NCBI RefSeq assembly: GCF_030063305.1
Contig: NZ_JASISV010000001.1
Location: 186,001 to 250,000, forward strand
Reading direction: 5' to 3'
DNA length: 64,000 nt
From: Salinibacterium sp. G-O1
Lineage (GTDB): Bacteria > Actinomycetota > Actinomycetes > Actinomycetales > Microbacteriaceae
The first letter of the stretch is position 1; each line of letters opens with the position of its first letter. A program made the translations under genes and the position numbers. Below are positions 8,212-16,932 of this stretch, piece by piece. The notes below the pieces were generated by a model. That model saw only the letters and a program-made list of their open reading frames with translations. It searched no databases and was not told the origin of the DNA.

Positions 8212-9096
8212 TCATCCACCCTCGAGGGCTCGGTGGAGCTTCGCGAACAGGGTGGCCGGCCGGGCCAGGAGGAATTTGTCGACCCGGATGGCCCGCCATC
8301 CTTCCTCCATGATGTCGTCGAGCCGGTAGATGTCCCGAAAGTACTGGCGCTCCTCGCGATGGCCGCCACCGTCGTACTCGACCACGACCTTCTGAGCGCG
8401 GAACACGAGGTCACCGTGGGCGATTACCGCCCCGAAGTTGTTGCGGATCGGCCCGTTCACCTCCGGCTCGGGGAATCCGGCCCGCACGATGAGCAGCCGC
8501 AGGATGGTCTCCATGGCCGAGTCGGTGCGGCTGCGCATGAGCAGGACGGCCTCCCGCAGATTCACTACGCCGCGAGCGCCGCTCAGCGCCGCCACGAGAC
8601 TCTCGATCTCGCCCAGTGTTGCGATGGGGCTGTGCCGCTTCAGCAGCCCGTCGCCCATGACGATGAGCTCATCCAGGCTCAGGATGCCGGCGCACTGAGC
8701 CCACGCGTCGACCGGCCGCGCGACCCTGAGCCCGCCGACGATCGTGGGCACTAGCGCCGACTGGTGCCCGATCACCCCACGGCTTCGCGGCGCCGGATGG
8801 GGCGGGGCGGCCGACACGTGCAGCTGCAGTTCCACGAAATTGCGGGGCATCCTGAGCCCGTGGATGGCCGCCGCCGTCGTGTGCGTGAACAACTCGTGCC
8901 GTGGCATCCGTGCCGCATAGGCGTGGGCGAGCTGGTCGAGGGTGACCTGTGTGCCGGGCGCGCGCACGCCGTGAAACGGACGGCCGAGGTCCAGCGCGCG
9001 CAGGCGGCGATCGGTGAGCGCGAATTCGCGAGCCTCCGCCGTGGTGAAAGGGCGGTCGCGCAGGCCCGGCGGCAGCGGGGCGGGTTGCCGTGACAT
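8212..9096 (-). CDS. wHTH (AbiEi-like N terminus) - DUF559 / Vsr-like PD-(D/E)XK endonuclease
   Basis: 294 residues. The N-terminal ~120 residues resemble the winged-helix region of AbiEi-type antitoxin proteins (FTTAEAREFALTDRRLRAL, HELFTHTTAAAIHGL). The C-terminal ~105 residues are a DUF559/Vsr-like nuclease: E196 in SAMETILRLL, D229 in HGDLVF, E240-Y-D242-G then H246, and RDIYRLDDIMEEGWRAIRV. All expected acidic residues are present, so it should be active. In Vsr the fold nicks DNA at T:G mismatches; the role of this fusion is not established. CATACT lies 6 bases before the ATG. Palindromes P1 and P2 flank the gene on both sides, the same layout as REP-associated transposases, although this protein is no transposase. 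Confidence 0.8.
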   Translation of the reverse strand: MSRQPAPLPPGLRDRPFTTAEAREFALTDRRLRALDLGRPFHGVRAPGTQVTLDQLAHAYAARMPRHELFTHTTAAAIHGLRMPRNFVELQLHVSAAPPHPAPRSRGVIGHQSALVPTIVGGLRVARPVDAWAQCAGILSLDELIVMGDGLLKRHSPIATLGEIESLVAALSGARGVVNLREAVLLMRSRTDSAMETILRLLIVRAGFPEPEVNGPIRNNFGAVIAHGDLVFRAQKVVVEYDGGGHREERQYFRDIYRLDDIMEEGWRAIRVDKFLLARPATLFAKLHRALEGG

Positions 9097-9169
9097 CCGC
9101 AGAGTATGCCGTCACGGCGCCCCTCGCCGCCCAACTTCTCCCCAAGTGACTCTCCTCACCCCTCCCACC

Positions 9170-9235
9170 CCGCCGAGTTTGCGCAAACTGTCGCTACGGC
9201 GGTGGAAATAGCGGCGGAATGCGCAATCTCGGCGG
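9170..9235. repeat. Palindrome P2 (66 bp), 5' of the DUF559 gene
   Basis: Same length and register as P1: outer CCGCCGAG/CTCGGCGG, TGCGCA on both arms, inner GTCGCTACGGCGG facing AATAGCGGCGG. Pairing is less perfect than in P1. It lies 73 bases upstream of the DUF559 start codon and 71 bases upstream of the next gene on the plus strand, so it sits in a divergent promoter region where a terminator would make little sense. Confidence 0.8.
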
Positions 9236-9306
9236 AGTTAGACGCGTCGGGCGCGGCGGCGGCAGGCGGAGGCGCGGCGGCCGGCCGGCTGCGGCAGACT
9301 GGGGGG

Positions 9307-9807
9307 ATGGATGACGGCGGCCGGGGCCTGGGGGAACTGCTGCAGCGCACCGTCGCCGAGCTTGAGGCCCGCGGCATCCACGACGAGGCTCTCGGCACCG
9401 TGAAGGCGGGGCGGAGTTTCGGGCCGATCGGCACGTCGACGAAGATCCTGAGCGCCGGTCGCGCGTGGCGCCTGGGCGTACTGCTGATCGACCGGGATGC
9501 GCGGCTCTACGAGACCGGATCGGTCACCCGCGCGATCGTTCCGCTGCGCGCGGTCACGAACCGCTCACCCGAGGCGGAGTCCCGCCGTGACGACCGCCGG
9601 GCCGCCGCGCGTGGCAATTTCGCCGAGGGGGAGGTGGTGAACTTCGACTACAGCCCGATCGACCTCAGCGCCGAGGCGCTCGCCGATGGCCGCGGCATCC
9701 TGGGCCTGCAGGATGGGGCGATCATGGTGCGCTGGCACGCCACGGATCCGCCGCGCAGGCTCGACGCCTACCTCGCCGACAGGCTGAGCCTGCTGGACGA
9801 AAGCTAG
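9307..9807 (+). CDS. Conserved-looking hypothetical protein
   Basis: 166 residues, soluble, no signal or membrane segment. I do not recognise a domain. Visible traits: an N-terminal helix (LGELLQRTVAELEARGIHDE), a basic middle part around VTNRSPEAESRRDDRRAAAR, and a C-terminal alpha/beta part ending in LDAYLADRLSLLDES. ATG 9307 was chosen because CAGACT ends 6 bases before it; the longer open frame from 9106 runs through palindrome P2 and is not credible. It converges on purL with an 8-base gap. Codon use is like that of its neighbours, so it is probably real. Confidence 0.65.
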   Translation: MDDGGRGLGELLQRTVAELEARGIHDEALGTVKAGRSFGPIGTSTKILSAGRAWRLGVLLIDRDARLYETGSVTRAIVPLRAVTNRSPEAESRRDDRRAAARGNFAEGEVVNFDYSPIDLSAEALADGRGILGLQDGAIMVRWHATDPPRRLDAYLADRLSLLDES

Positions 9808-9815
9808 CGACCCGA

Positions 9816-12125
9816 CTACTGCCCGATGACCGCGCCGAACCGGTCCGACATGGTCGCCTGGTGCACGCCGCGAAGCTCGTCGAGCGAGATCGTGAACTCG
9901 TCCTGCACCTCAAGCACACCGCTATTCTCGGTGACGCCGATGCGCAGGAAGGGGTAGCCGCGGCCGTCGCACAGCCCCTGGAAGCGCACGTCATCTTCGC
10001 GCGGCACGCTCACGAGCATGCGAGCGGTGGATTCGCTGAACAGGGCTGCCGTGGCATCCACGCCGTCGCGTTCCATGATTTCGGAGATCCAGACGCGGGC
10101 GCCGATGCCGAAGCGCATGACCGCCTCCGCCAGGGCCTGGGCGAGACCGCCGTCGGCGAGGTCGTGGGCGGATGCCACGAGGCTCTGCTCCCCGCCGGCG
10201 CCGATCAGCGCCGCGAGCTTCATCTCGGCGCCGAGGTCGACGGTGGGCGGCATGCCGCCAAGGTGATCGTGCACCGTGCCGGCCCAGGCGGATCCGTCGA
10301 GCTCGTCACGGGTGATACCGAGCAGGTAGATGTTGTTGCCCTCGTCCTGCCAGCCGGACGGGATGCGGCGGGCGACGTCGTCGATGATTCCGAGCACGGC
10401 GATGACGGGGGTGGGGTGGATCGGCACGTCGCCGGTCTGGTTGTAGAACGACACGTTGCCGCCGGTGACCGGGATCTCGAGCTCGAGGCATCCGTCGGAA
10501 AGAGCTTCAACGGTCTTGGAGAACTGCCACATCACCTCGGGGTTTTCGGGGGAGCCGAAGTTGAGGCAGTCGCTGACGGCGACCGGCGTCGCACCGGTTG
10601 CCGCGACGTTACGGAAGGCCTCCGCGAGGGCGAGCTGCGCGCCGCGGTATGGGTCGAGCTGGCAGTAGCGGCCGTTGGCGTCGGTGGCGACGGCGAACCC
10701 GAGACCGGATTCCTCGTCGATGCGCACCATTCCGCCGTCGTCGGGGAAGCTGAGCGCGGTGTTTCCGAGCACGTACTTGTCGTACTGGTTGGTGATCCAG
10801 CTCTTGTCGCTGAGGTTGGCCGAGCCGAGCAGCGCGAGCACGTCGGCGCGCAGGTCGGTCGAGCGCGGCAGCGAGGCCGTGGTGTCGGCCTGCAGCGCGT
10901 CGATCCAACTGGGGTACGCCACCGGGCGGTCGTAGACAGGTCCGTCGACGGCCACGGTGCGCGGCTCGACGTTGACGATCTCTTCCCCGCGCCAGTTGAT
11001 AATGAGGCGCCCAGTGTCTGTCACCTCGCCGAGCACGGATGTCTCGACATCCCACTTCTTGACGACCGCGAGGAAGCCGTCGAGCTTCTCCGGGGTCACG
11101 ATCGCCATCATGCGCTCCTGGCTCTCCGACATCAGAATCTCTTCGGCGGTGAGGGTGGGGTCGCGCAGCAGCACCTGCTCGAGGTCGATGAACATGCCGC
11201 CGTCGCCGTTGGAGGCGAGCTCGCTGGTGGCGCACGAGATGCCGGCGGCGCCCAGATCCTGGATGCCCTCCACGAGCCCGAGGTTGAACAATTCGAGGCA
11301 GCACTCGATGAGCACCTTCTCGGCGAACGGGTCGCCGACCTGCACGGCCGGGCGCTTGGTGGGCCCGCCCTCGCTGAAGCTGTCGCTGGCGAGAATGGAT
11401 GCTCCGCCAATGCCATCACCGCCGGTGCGAGCCCCGAACAGCACCACCTTGTTGCCCACACCGCGCGCGTTCGCGAGGTGCAGGTCTTCGTGCCGCAGCA
11501 CGCCGACCGCGAGGGCGTTGACCAGCGGGTTGGCCTGGTACACGGAGTCAAAGTAGGTCTCGCCGCCGATGTTCGGCAGGCCGAGGCAGTTCGCGTAGAA
11601 CGAGATTCCCGAGACGACGCCGTGCACGATGCGCGCGGTATCGGCGTCATCGATGTGACCGAAGCGCAGGGCATCCATCACGGCAACCGGCCTGGCTCCC
11701 ATGGAGATGATGTCGCGGACGATGCCGCCGACACCCGTCGCTGCGCCCTGGAACGGCTCGATGAAGCTTGGGTGGTTGTGGCTTTCGATCTTGAAGGTGA
11801 CCGCCCAGCCCTCGCCGACATCCACGACGCCAGCGTTCTCGCCCATGCCGACCATGAGGTTCTTCTTCATCTTCGGGCTGACCTTCTGGCCGAACTGTCG
11901 AAGGTAGTTCTTGCTGCTCTTGTACGAGCAGTGCTCGCTCCACATCACCGAGTACATCGCGAGCTCGCCACTCGTGGGGCGACGACCGAGGATCTCGCGG
12001 ATCTTCAGGTACTCGTCCTCTTTGAGGCCGAGCGCCGCGTACGGCTGCTCCTTCTCGGGGGTCACTGCCGCGTTGGAGACGGTGTCTGGAACAGATGGGC
12101 TTGACATAGACGGCGAGGGGGTCAC
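9816..12125 (-). CDS. purL: Phosphoribosylformylglycinamidine synthase subunit PurL
   Basis: 769 residues, the usual size of the small PurL that works with PurS and PurQ in ATP-dependent conversion of FGAR to FGAM with ammonia from glutamine. Clear family segments: [57 protein letters not shown] and [11 protein letters not shown] at 12125 is supported by AGGAG 7 bases upstream. A TAGAAT -10 box at 12161-12166 is followed by CGTG exactly as in the purS promoter. purQ/purS, normally adjacent, are ~4.8 kb away behind a CPBP-like gene, VapBC, MscS and two membrane protein genes. Confidence 0.97.
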   Translation of the reverse strand: MTPSPSMSSPSVPDTVSNAAVTPEKEQPYAALGLKEDEYLKIREILGRRPTSGELAMYSVMWSEHCSYKSSKNYLRQFGQKVSPKMKKNLMVGMGENAGVVDVGEGWAVTFKIESHNHPSFIEPFQGAATGVGGIVRDIISMGARPVAVMDALRFGHIDDADTARIVHGVVSGISFYANCLGLPNIGGETYFDSVYQANPLVNALAVGVLRHEDLHLANARGVGNKVVLFGARTGGDGIGGASILASDSFSEGGPTKRPAVQVGDPFAEKVLIECCLELFNLGLVEGIQDLGAAGISCATSELASNGDGGMFIDLEQVLLRDPTLTAEEILMSESQERMMAIVTPEKLDGFLAVVKKWDVETSVLGEVTDTGRLIINWRGEEIVNVEPRTVAVDGPVYDRPVAYPSWIDALQADTTASLPRSTDLRADVLALLGSANLSDKSWITNQYDKYVLGNTALSFPDDGGMVRIDEESGLGFAVATDANGRYCQLDPYRGAQLALAEAFRNVAATGATPVAVSDCLNFGSPENPEVMWQFSKTVEALSDGCLELEIPVTGGNVSFYNQTGDVPIHPTPVIAVLGIIDDVARRIPSGWQDEGNNIYLLGITRDELDGSAWAGTVHDHLGGMPPTVDLGAEMKLAALIGAGGEQSLVASAHDLADGGLAQALAEAVMRFGIGARVWISEIMERDGVDATAALFSESTARMLVSVPREDDVRFQGLCDGRGYPFLRIGVTENSGVLEVQDEFTISLDELRGVHQATMSDRFGAVIGQ

Positions 12126-12160
12126 GAAGCTCCTGAAAAAAGGGGTGGCCGGATGCCACG

Positions 12161-12166
12161 ATTCTA
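12161..12166 (-). promoter_or_regulatory. -10 box TAGAAT of purL
   Basis: On the minus strand the sequence reads CGTAGAATCGTG, sharing 11 of 12 bases with the purS promoter region (CCGTAGAATCGTG at 17914 downwards). It lies 35 bases before the purL GTG, giving a ~30-base leader that holds the AGGAG ribosome site. Promoter assignment is by motif only. Confidence 0.5.
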
Positions 12167-12196
12167 CGCGAGAGGCGCTCGTGACAGAATCGGGGT

Positions 12197-13072
12197 GTGC
12201 CTCCCGCCCTCGCGCCCGACGTCAACGCTGCCGACGCCGCGCCGCTGCCCGCGCTGAGCTGGGGACTCATCCCCGCCGCGTTGCTGAGCAGCTCGGCGGT
12301 GCTGCTCTTCTCGCTGCGTGGCACGTCGATCGCGGTGACCGTCGCCGGCTACGGGATGCTCGCCGCCGCCCTGGTCATCGCGTGGCTGTTCGACCGCTCC
12401 CAGCGCAGCGACGGGCTGTTCCGCGATCTGCTGCTGATCGCCACCGGCATGGTGATCGTGTCGACGATCTCGGTCGAGGCGAACATCGGGTGGGGCAACT
12501 TCTTCCTGCTCGGGTTCGTGCTCGCGGCCGCGGTCGCAGTTCCGTACCTGATCTCGCGCTTCGTGTTCGGTGACCGGGTCATCCGGTTCCCGTGGCGGGG
12601 CGGCTGGCCCTGGAGCCGGGTGCAGTGGGGCTACATCGTCTTGGTGCTCTTCCTCGGCTGGCTCATCCTGCCGTTCTACTTCATCACCTCGAAGGTTTAT
12701 CTGAACTGGCCAGCGGTCACCGAGTGGCACGAGATTGCCAGGCTGTTCGTCGGGGTGAACGCGGTAGGAACCTGGGATGAGCTGTTCTTCATCCTGACCG
12801 TCTTCGTGCTCTTCAAACGACACTTCCCGGTGTGGCAGGCGAACCTGCTGCAGATGGTCATCTTCGTGTCGTTCCTGTGGGAGCTCGGCTACCAGGCGTG
12901 GGGCCCGCTGCTGACGATCCCGTTCGCCCTGCTGCAGGGCTGGATCTACTCGCGAACCCGGTCGCTGCCGTACGTGCTCACGGTGCACCTGCTGTTCGAC
13001 CTCGTCGTGTTCCTGGTCATTGTGCACGCGCGCAACGACGGCATCATCGGCTTCTTCCTCGTCTCGCCGTAG
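12197..13072 (+). CDS. CPBP-like intramembrane protease homolog, motifs partly degenerate
   Basis: 291 residues with about eight membrane helices. The C-terminal half has the order of CPBP/CAAX-protease motifs: [16 protein letters not shown] (motif 1 normally EExxxR, here DE), no clear FxxxH motif 2, and VHLLFD for motif 3. CPBP proteins are glutamic-type membrane proteases involved in prenyl-protein processing, bacteriocin self-immunity or lipid metabolism. The altered motif 1 and missing motif 2 His leave catalysis doubtful. Start is GTG 12197 with CAGAAT 6 bases upstream, divergent from purL across 71 bases. Confidence 0.6.
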   Translation: MPPALAPDVNAADAAPLPALSWGLIPAALLSSSAVLLFSLRGTSIAVTVAGYGMLAAALVIAWLFDRSQRSDGLFRDLLLIATGMVIVSTISVEANIGWGNFFLLGFVLAAAVAVPYLISRFVFGDRVIRFPWRGGWPWSRVQWGYIVLVLFLGWLILPFYFITSKVYLNWPAVTEWHEIARLFVGVNAVGTWDELFFILTVFVLFKRHFPVWQANLLQMVIFVSFLWELGYQAWGPLLTIPFALLQGWIYSRTRSLPYVLTVHLLFDLVVFLVIVHARNDGIIGFFLVSP

Positions 13073-13112
13073 GGCCGATTGGTCACGCGAGATCCGTCGT
13101 CAAAATCGTCGA

Positions 13113-13130
13113 GTGCTACAGTGTGCTACA
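13113..13130 (+). promoter_or_regulatory. Direct repeat GTGCTACA x2 over the vapB promoter
   Basis: Two copies of GTGCTACA, 10 bases apart start to start (one helical turn), directly precede the antitoxin ATG. The first copy supplies TACAGT, a good -10 box ending 7 bases before the ATG, so the operon mRNA is probably leaderless. Binding of an antitoxin/toxin complex here would block transcription, the usual autoregulation of type II modules; that binding is inferred. Confidence 0.55.
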
Positions 13131-13396
13131 TGGATATGGTGACGCACCGCGAGATGCGCAATCGCAGCGGCGAGATCCTGCGGCGAGTAGCAGCGGGAGA
13201 GTCGGTGCAGGTGAGCAACAACGGGCGCCCGACCGCGATCATCGTCCCGGTGGGCGGCAGCGAGCTGGACGGGCTGCTCGCCCGTGGGGAGGCGCGGCCG
13301 GCTCGTACCGGGTTGGAGGCTTTGCTGTCGATCAAGCGGGTGGTTTCGCTGAAGACCTCTGCGGAGCTGATCGCTGACAGCAGGGGCCGCTGGTGA
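13130..13396 (+). CDS. Phd/YefM-type antitoxin of a VapBC module
   Basis: 88 residues. N-terminal Phd fold: THREMRNRSGEILRRVAAGE then VQVSNNGRPTAIIVPVG, the dimerising DNA-binding half. The C-terminal tail, likely unstructured until bound, would wrap the toxin. The stop TGA overlaps the toxin GTG by 4 bases (GTGA), so translation is coupled. ATG 13130 was chosen for homology and the TACAGT box 7 bases upstream. It forms with the next gene a complete type II toxin-antitoxin pair. Confidence 0.9.
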   Translation: MDMVTHREMRNRSGEILRRVAAGESVQVSNNGRPTAIIVPVGGSELDGLLARGEARPARTGLEALLSIKRVVSLKTSAELIADSRGRW

Positions 13397-13779
13397 CGAT
13401 CGCGTACTTAGACACCTCTGCAGCGATGAAGCTGTTGGTTGAGGAGCCGGAGTCCGAAGCGCTGCTGCTCGAGTTGACTGGCTCGGATCGTCGGCTCGCG
13501 GCGTCGTGGCTTCTGCACACCGAGTTGCATTGCGCTGCCGGCAGGAATCCAACCATCATCGCCATCGAGGCCGTGACCACGGTGCTGGATGCGATCGATC
13601 TGGTGGATGTCACGCGAGGGGACCTGTTGGCTGCGGGTACACATGCGCCGCTGCGCTCTAACGACGCGATCCACCTGGCGACGGCTCTTCGGCTGGGCGT
13701 CGACGAGATCGTCACCTACGACCTCGAACTCAGTCGAGCTGCCGCAGCGGCCGGCGTTCGGGTGACTGCGCCTGCTTAG
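13393..13779 (+). CDS. VapC-like PIN-domain ribonuclease toxin
   Basis: 128 residues with the four acidic PIN residues in order: D7 in AYLDTSAAMKLL, E44 in HTELHCA, D91 in SNDAIHLATALRLG and D110 in TYDLEL. VapC toxins are Mg-dependent endoribonucleases cutting tRNA or rRNA to stop growth. Start GTG overlaps the antitoxin stop. The pair sits between purL and the MscS gene and interrupts the usual purS-purQ-purL order, compatible with insertion, though base composition does not stand out. Confidence 0.9.
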   Translation: MTIAYLDTSAAMKLLVEEPESEALLLELTGSDRRLAASWLLHTELHCAAGRNPTIIAIEAVTTVLDAIDLVDVTRGDLLAAGTHAPLRSNDAIHLATALRLGVDEIVTYDLELSRAAAAAGVRVTAPA

Positions 13780-13869
13780 CGCAGAGAGCATCCCAGAAGA
13801 CGCACGCTCTCCCATGCGGCGTTCAGGGCCGTGTCGTAGGCTGAACGTTTTGCCGTCGCAGGAGGTTTT

Positions 13870-15042
13870 GTGCTCGAAGATTTCGTCTGGCAGTCGTGGC
13901 TCGGTCTCGGCCTCGCCGTGCTCATCGCCCTCATCGTGGTGGTGATCATCATCGGCGCCGTGTCCATCGGGGTGCGTGCAGTCTCCGGTAGATATCCCGG
14001 ACTTCGGCCCGCGATCGGCAGCGTGCGCCGCCGTTCGCGCCTCATGCTCGCGATCGTTGGGGTGTGGATCGCTGTCTCGCAGACGCTCCCCGCGCCTGAC
14101 TGGCAGCCCGTGGTGGACCATGGATTCCGTATCCTCGCGATCTCCACCGGTGCGTGGTTGCTGGCAGGGGTGATCGGGCTGCTCGTCGACCATTCACTCA
14201 CCCGATACCCCATCGACGTTCCCGACAATCGGGTCGCTCGTCGGGTGCGCACCCAGGTGATGATCATCCGGCGTCTCGGTCTAGCCGTGATCGTGCTCAT
14301 CGCGGTCGGCTCGATCCTGCTGACCTTCCCGTCGGTCCAGGCCGTGGGCGCAAGTCTGCTGGCCTCGGCCGGTGTGGCCAGCATCGTCGCCGGTCTCGCC
14401 GCCCAGTCCACCCTCGCCAGCGTGTTCGCCGGCATGCAGCTCGCCTTCAGTGACGCCATCCGGGTGGATGACGTGGTCGTCGCCAACTCGGAGTGGGGAC
14501 GCATCGAGGAGCTCACCCTCACCTACGTCGTGCTGCGCACCTGGGATGAGCGGCGTGTGGTGCTGCCATCCACCTACTTCACGACGACGCCGTTCGAGAA
14601 CTGGACCCGCAAGGGCAGTGCCCTCACCGGGGCCATCCTGTTCGATCTCGACTGGCGGGTCAACATCGGGCGACTGCGGGATCAGCTCGACGTGGTGCTC
14701 AGCGAGACAGAACTGTTCGACGGTCGCGTCGCGAACGTGCAGGTGACGGATGCCACGGGCGGCCTCGTGAGCGTGCGGGTTCTGGTCAGCGCATCCGACG
14801 CCGGTCGCCTGTGGGATCTGCGGTGCCTCGTGCGCGAACAGCTGGTCGACTGGCTGCAGAAGACGGGCCCGGCGGCCCTGCCACGCAACCGGGTCATGAT
14901 GGTCGAGCAGGAGCCGACGCCGCGTTCCCGCGCTACCGCAGACACCTCGACCAAATCCGGGCTGTTCAGCGGAACCCCGGAGGCCGAGGCGCGCGGTCAG
15001 GAGTTCACCGGCGCCATCACCGTGCCGGTTCCGACGCAGTAG
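13870..15042 (+). CDS. MscS-family small-conductance mechanosensitive channel
   Basis: 390 residues. Four or five N-terminal membrane helices precede the MscS pore helix, visible as LLASAGVASIVAGLAAQSTL followed by ASVFAGMQLAFSDAIRVDD, then the beta domain with PSTYFTTTPFENWTRKGSA. The family releases solutes on hypo-osmotic shock. The C terminus carries a ~50-residue polar tail. Start is GTG 13870 with GGAGG 4 bases before it; a TAGGCT at 13836 may be the -10 box. It converges on the DUF3817 gene. Confidence 0.9.
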   Translation: MLEDFVWQSWLGLGLAVLIALIVVVIIIGAVSIGVRAVSGRYPGLRPAIGSVRRRSRLMLAIVGVWIAVSQTLPAPDWQPVVDHGFRILAISTGAWLLAGVIGLLVDHSLTRYPIDVPDNRVARRVRTQVMIIRRLGLAVIVLIAVGSILLTFPSVQAVGASLLASAGVASIVAGLAAQSTLASVFAGMQLAFSDAIRVDDVVVANSEWGRIEELTLTYVVLRTWDERRVVLPSTYFTTTPFENWTRKGSALTGAILFDLDWRVNIGRLRDQLDVVLSETELFDGRVANVQVTDATGGLVSVRVLVSASDAGRLWDLRCLVREQLVDWLQKTGPAALPRNRVMMVEQEPTPRSRATADTSTKSGLFSGTPEAEARGQEFTGAITVPVPTQ

Positions 15043-15046
15043 CGGC

Positions 15047-15106
15047 CGCGAACCGCGGCGAATGTTGCGGACGGCGTCTCCCGCGCGCGATATGGCGCGG
15101 TTCGCG
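15047..15106. repeat. Palindrome P3 between convergent genes
   Basis: Arms CGCGAACCGCG and CGCGGTTCGCG (11 of 11 bases) enclose ~38 bases. It lies 5 bases after the mscS stop and 6 bases before the DUF3817 stop, so it could be a two-way terminator. The segment GCGAATGTTGC just inside the left arm also occurs on the minus strand of palindrome P9, hinting at a common origin. Confidence 0.7.
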
Positions 15107-15111
15107 CGCGG

Positions 15112-15573
15112 TTAGCCGAGTTTCGGTGGGCCAACCGTCAGCAGCACCCCGAATACGGTGGCGACGGCGACAGCAGCGACGGCGGCGAACACCACGGGGC
15201 GCGCCAGAACGACGCGCAGGATGCGATCTGTGACGCGGCTGTCGCGCGGGTCGCCGGTCGCCGCGGGACGCCAGGCTCCGTCGAGGCGACCGGTGCGAGC
15301 GAGCCACAGCTCGACGGGGATCGTTGCGTACGGGATGACCGCGCTGCCGATCGCGAGCAACGAAGTGCCCACGCCCCAGCGCTGGTTCACCGCGACCAGA
15401 ACGGCGGTAACGCCGTAGGCCAGGAACACGAAACCGTGGATTCCCCCACCGATCGACACGGCAACATCCAGTCCGGCGGTGGCCCGCAGGATGAGCCCGC
15501 CGATGAGCAGCGTCCAGGTGATCGCCTCGGCGACTGCGAACGTACGGAACAGGGAGCGTGGGGTGATCGTCAT
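15112..15573 (-). CDS. DUF3817 membrane protein
   Basis: 153 residues with four or five membrane helices; the FRTFAVAEAITWTLLIGGL start and the GIHGFVFLAYGV segment are typical of DUF3817, an actinobacterial and bacillar inner-membrane family without known function. Its ATG overlaps the stop of the DUF2254 gene by 4 bases, so it is the last gene of the purS-purQ-DUF2254-DUF3817 operon. A C-terminal extension past residue ~110 includes another membrane helix. Confidence 0.85.
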   Translation of the reverse strand: MTITPRSLFRTFAVAEAITWTLLIGGLILRATAGLDVAVSIGGGIHGFVFLAYGVTAVLVAVNQRWGVGTSLLAIGSAVIPYATIPVELWLARTGRLDGAWRPAATGDPRDSRVTDRILRVVLARPVVFAAVAAVAVATVFGVLLTVGPPKLG

Positions 15574-16931
15574 GAGGCTTTCGGGTTGTGTGCGGCGAGC
15601 GTGAGCCCAGCTTTGGCGGCAAGCCCGGCGAAGCGTGCTCGCTCGGTCGGGTCGTAATCTGCGGCGTCGATGGATGCCACCATCCGGCCCAGTTGCGCGC
15701 GCACCGCCTCGCGCTGCCCAGGGGTGCGCGCGACGTAGCCGACTTCGTCCAGCAGTGCGAGCATCCGAGCCGCGACATCCGGATCACCGGCCCCGTACCG
15801 CCGTGGCTGCTGCAGGGCGACCTCCAGGAGATCATCGAACTCGTGAATTCCGCGGATCACCCGCAGGTTGCCATCCTCGTCGACAAGCCCAGGGCGCTGC
15901 TCAGGCAGCTCCGTCAGCGCCCCGAGGATCGCCGACAGGTGGCTGAGCGCGTGCACCGCCGTGGTGGGGTCATTGACGCCAGGCGAGAGCGCTTTGCTCG
16001 CGATGTCGGCGATCTGACGGATGCCGAATCCCACGTCCTGAGCGGCAGTGCGCTCGTACTCGAAGCTGTATGCGTCGTTTACCGCCGCTTGCAGGGCATC
16101 CGCGTCGACAAGTTCGCCGGTATCAGACCACCATGACACGAGCACCGTTCCGGCAATCACGCTGCTACCGACGGTGTGCTCTTCGGCGAAGACGACCGAA
16201 TACCGGCGCGCGGTGTCCACGAGGCTGCTGTGGTCGACTGCGCTGATGAATCCGGATCGTTGTGCGGTGAGGATGTGAGGCTCCCCGAGCGCCGAGCGGT
16301 CGACGGCGACGGCATCACCTGGCTCCGTCGAGCTCACCAGCGCGATGGTGCCGCTGGTCTCGTCGTGCACCTCCCGCAGCATGGTTTCCACGCGCAACTG
16401 CCTCGAAAGGTGTGCCAGGAACAGCGTCAGCGTGACGATGCTCGCGAGCGTCAGCACGGATGCCACGGTCACCCCGATGCGCGGCACGAAGCCGCCCCCG
16501 GCCTCCGTCTCGTCACGGACGGTCCTCAGCACCGTCAGGGCGAAGGCAAACGTGGCAAGAAACATCGCCAGCGTCGCGTGCACAGCCCGATCACTCGCGA
16601 ACAGGCGCAGCAGCCTCGGACTGGCCTGGCTGCTCGCCAACTGCAGCGCGACCACGGTGAGCGAGAAGGTCAGCGAGGTAGCGGTGATCAGCGAGCCAGC
16701 GATCGCCCCCAGCACAGCGCGTGCCGCAGGGGCGCCGCCGCTGAACAGGATGCCCTGCAGGAATCCTGCAATGTCCTGGTCGACGAGACGATCCAGGATC
16801 GGGATCGCAACACCGGCAGCGACGGCGATGACGATCCAAAACACGGGAACCGGCCATAGTTCGGTCGAGATGGACTCGCGCAGGCTTGCTACGCGTCGAC
16901 TCCAGCGGTGCCCCCGGGCGGCGCTTGCCAT
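15570..16931 (-). CDS. DUF2254 membrane protein
   Basis: 453 residues from ATG 16931, which lies 1 base after the purQ stop; a longer frame from 17003 would overlap purQ by 71 bases and is rejected. Four N-terminal membrane helices include the family segment SLTFSLTVVALQLASSQASPRLLR. The second half is soluble and acidic, with SLVDTARRYSVVFAEEHTVG and SPGVNDPTTAVHALSHL, the latter highly typical of DUF2254. Function unknown; probably an integral membrane protein with a cytoplasmic domain. It is co-transcribed with purSQ, although no link to purine synthesis is known. Confidence 0.9.
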   Translation of the reverse strand: MASAARGHRWSRRVASLRESISTELWPVPVFWIVIAVAAGVAIPILDRLVDQDIAGFLQGILFSGGAPAARAVLGAIAGSLITATSLTFSLTVVALQLASSQASPRLLRLFASDRAVHATLAMFLATFAFALTVLRTVRDETEAGGGFVPRIGVTVASVLTLASIVTLTLFLAHLSRQLRVETMLREVHDETSGTIALVSSTEPGDAVAVDRSALGEPHILTAQRSGFISAVDHSSLVDTARRYSVVFAEEHTVGSSVIAGTVLVSWWSDTGELVDADALQAAVNDAYSFEYERTAAQDVGFGIRQIADIASKALSPGVNDPTTAVHALSHLSAILGALTELPEQRPGLVDEDGNLRVIRGIHEFDDLLEVALQQPRRYGAGDPDVAARMLALLDEVGYVARTPGQREAVRAQLGRMVASIDAADYDPTERARFAGLAAKAGLTLAAHNPKAS

Positions 16932-16932
16932 G

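Noticed and set aside
9861-12104. 747-codon open frame on the plus strand
   Set aside because: It is fully antisense to purL; high GC makes long shadow frames on the opposite strand. No domain seen, and composition (His/Val/Gly-rich) is typical of such shadows.
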